64,000 bases of DNA. Origin: Streptomyces sp. CNH099. GTDB taxonomy: Bacteria; Actinomycetota; Actinomycetes; Streptomycetales; Streptomycetaceae. The stretch spans positions 835,904 through 899,903 of the forward strand of contig KI911459.1 in NCBI GenBank assembly GCA_000514715.1, read 5' to 3'. A model generated the notes under the pieces. It searched no databases and was not told the DNA's origin. It worked only from the letters and a program-made list of their open reading frames with translations. The position numbers were made by a program, and so were the translations under genes. Positions 62,615 through 64,000 of the stretch are shown here, in pieces; the stretch's first letter is position 1; each line of letters begins with the position of its first letter.

Positions 62615-64000
62615 TCATCGACCGGGCGCCGAAGGCGCCTCGTCGCCGTCCGTACGACCGAGCTGCCGGTCGATGAAGTCGAAGATCTCCTCCGTGGACG
62701 ACTCCTGGATCTTGCTGCTCACGTCCTCGGCCGGGGCCGGTCGCGCGTCGTTCCAGTTCGACAGCAGAGTCTGCAGCCGCAGCGTGATCCGCGAGCGCTC
62801 CGCCTCGTCCGCCGCCAACTGCTTCAGCTCCAGCTCCAGCGCGTCCAGCTCGGCGATCACCCGCCGCGAGGCGCTCACCGACTCCGGCATCAGGTCCGCC
62901 AGGATCCGGGCGGCCATCGCGTCGGGGGTGGGGTGGTCGAAGATCAGTGTTGCGGGGAGGCGGAGTGCGGTGGTGGTGGTGAGTTGGTTGCGGAGTTGGA
63001 CGGCGGTGAGGGAGTCGAAGCCGAGTTCTTTGAAGGGGCGGTGGGGGTCGATGGTTTCGGCGGTGCCGTGGCCGAGGACGGCGGCGATGTTGTTGCGTAC
63101 GACGTCGAGGACGGTTTTGTGCTGTTGTTCCGGTTCGGGGAGTGCGGCGAGGCGTTCCGCGAGCGCGTTGCCGTCGGCCGCGGCCGATCCGGCCGCCGCC
63201 CGGCGGGCGGGGCGGTGGACGAGGTCGCGGAGGAGCGGGGGGAGGTGGGGTGTGGTGCGGAGGGTGCTGGGGTTGAGGGGAGTGCAGAGGTGGTGGGGAT
63301 GGGGGGTGGTGAGGGCGGTGTCGAGGAGGCGCAGGCCGTGTTCCGTGGTGAGCGCCGTGCCGGTACGGCCCTGTTGGTCGGTGGTGAGGTGGCTGGTCAG
63401 GTCGGTGGTGTGTTCCCAGTAGCCCCAGGCGAGGCTGGTGGTGGGTAGGCCGTGGTGGGTGCGGTGGTGGGCGAGGGTGTCGAGGTAGGTGTTGGCGGCG
63501 GCGTAGTTCGCTTGTCCGGGGTTGCCGAGGGTGCCGGCGGCGGATGAGTAGAGGACGAAGTGGGCGAGGTCGAGGTCCTTGGTGGCTTGGTGGAGGTGGT
63601 AGGCGGCGTCGACCTTCGGCGCCAGAACGGAGTGCAGGCCGTCGGGGGTGAGCTGGGTCAGGACGGTGTCGTTGAGGGCACCGGCGGTGTGGATGACGGC
63701 GGTGAGCGGGTGCTGTGCGTCGATGGAGTTGATGAGGGTGTGTACTGCTTCGGGGTTGGTGACGTCGCAGGCGGTGAGGGTGATGTGGGCGCCGAGGTCG
63801 GTGAGTTCGTCGTGGAGTGTGGTGGCGTTGGGGTGGTCGGGGCCGCTGCGGGAGGCCAGCAGGAGGTGGCGTGCGCCGTGTTGGGTGACGAGGTGACGTG
63901 CCGTCAGTTGTGCGAGGCCGCCGGTGCCGCCGGTGATGAGGATGGTGCCGTTGGGGTCGAGGGGGCGGGCTTGGGTGGTGTCTGGGTCGGTGGAGCGGGT
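62615..64000 (-). CDS. modular type I PKS, C-terminal part: KR-ACP-docking domain (partial)
   Basis: The 5' part lies beyond the right edge; 461 residues are visible. The KR has TGGTGGLAQLTARHL, HTAGALND and SSAAGTLGNPGQANYAAANTYL. Tyr166 is catalytic, with Pro161 and Asn165 before it and the Asp of LND, all pointing to a B-type ketoreductase (D-configured hydroxyl). An ACP follows (S330 in LGFDSL). The end is a helical C-terminal docking region including TEEIFDFIDRQLG, so the chain passes to another PKS protein. No TE is present. The KR-ACP part uses C-ending codons almost only, whereas the docking tail uses many G-ending codons. Confidence 0.95.
   Translation of the reverse strand, partial: TRSTDPDTTQARPLDPNGTILITGGTGGLAQLTARHLVTQHGARHLLLASRSGPDHPNATTLHDELTDLGAHITLTACDVTNPEAVHTLINSIDAQHPLTAVIHTAGALNDTVLTQLTPDGLHSVLAPKVDAAYHLHQATKDLDLAHFVLYSSAAGTLGNPGQANYAAANTYLDTLAHHRTHHGLPTTSLAWGYWEHTTDLTSHLTTDQQGRTGTALTTEHGLRLLDTALTTPHPHHLCTPLNPSTLRTTPHLPPLLRDLVHRPARRAAAGSAAADGNALAERLAALPEPEQQHKTVLDVVRNNIAAVLGHGTAETIDPHRPFKELGFDSLTAVQLRNQLTTTTALRLPATLIFDHPTPDAMAARILADLMPESVSASRRVIAELDALELELKQLAADEAERSRITLRLQTLLSNWNDARPAPAEDVSSKIQESSTEEIFDFIDRQLGRTDGDEAPSAPGR

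Overview
The window is about 72% GC with strong G/C bias at third codon positions, purine-rich AGGAGG-type ribosome binding sites and frequent GTG starts. Gene content (MurT/GatD, XRE-DUF397 pairs, several ClpP-type proteins, SARP regulator, type I PKS, bldA-type TTA codons) points to a Streptomyces or close relative. No rRNA, tRNA, CRISPR array, integrase or complete insertion sequence was seen.

Positions 1-36,350 look like ordinary chromosome. In order: a MacB-like ABC exporter; a biotin locus (bioB-bioA-bioD plus a METTL7-like methyltransferase on the minus strand, bioF divergent); an XRE/DUF397 pair with a divergent HATPase; a PLP lyase; a DUF6328 membrane protein; ClpP with a small partner and a divergent Phd/YefM antitoxin sharing a TGTACA operator; a 160-bp MITE placed at the antitoxin stop codon; a cupin; an MMPL exporter with its two-component system; a bacterial PARG and a PlsC acyltransferase; an acyl-CoA dehydrogenase and TetR pair around a clear operator; MurT-GatD; CtaG; small membrane and zinc-ribbon proteins; then secreted polymer degraders (GH115, snapalysin, GH64, GH16-CBM13) with LacI-type control.

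Positions 36,496-64,000 are a polyketide biosynthetic cluster that continues off the right edge. The minus-strand set FAAL, metallophosphoesterase-PPTase fusion and ATP-grasp lies left of two plus-strand PKS genes. PKS A is AT-ACP-KS-ACP-KS-ACP-KR: a FabD-like AT fused in front of AT-less, trans-AT-like modules. PKS B is KS-dead AT-hotdog-ACP-TE. Next come a SARP with a TTA codon, a FrsA-like hydrolase, an FkbH-type C3-unit enzyme, a KAS III lacking the usual His, a P450 with its ferredoxin, a MonCI/Lsd18-like flavin epoxidase, and the 3' end of a large modular PKS.

Four operons in the cluster (PKS A-B, FkbH-hydrolase, P450-KAS III, epoxidase) are each preceded, 83-119 nt before the start codon, by three heptamers in 10-11 bp steps, typically GCTTTAG followed by CNNCAAG/CTAG-like units. 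This is what a SARP site should look like and it ties the genes into one regulon. The model is inference: the small PKS builds or modifies a short acyl unit from a fatty acid or a glyceryl group, the large PKS extends it, and the P450 and epoxidase oxidise it.

The most unusual items are the phosphoesterase-PPTase fusion (the M. tuberculosis PptH and PptT pair as one protein), the tethered AT with a dead downstream AT, the His-less KAS III and the shared SARP boxes.
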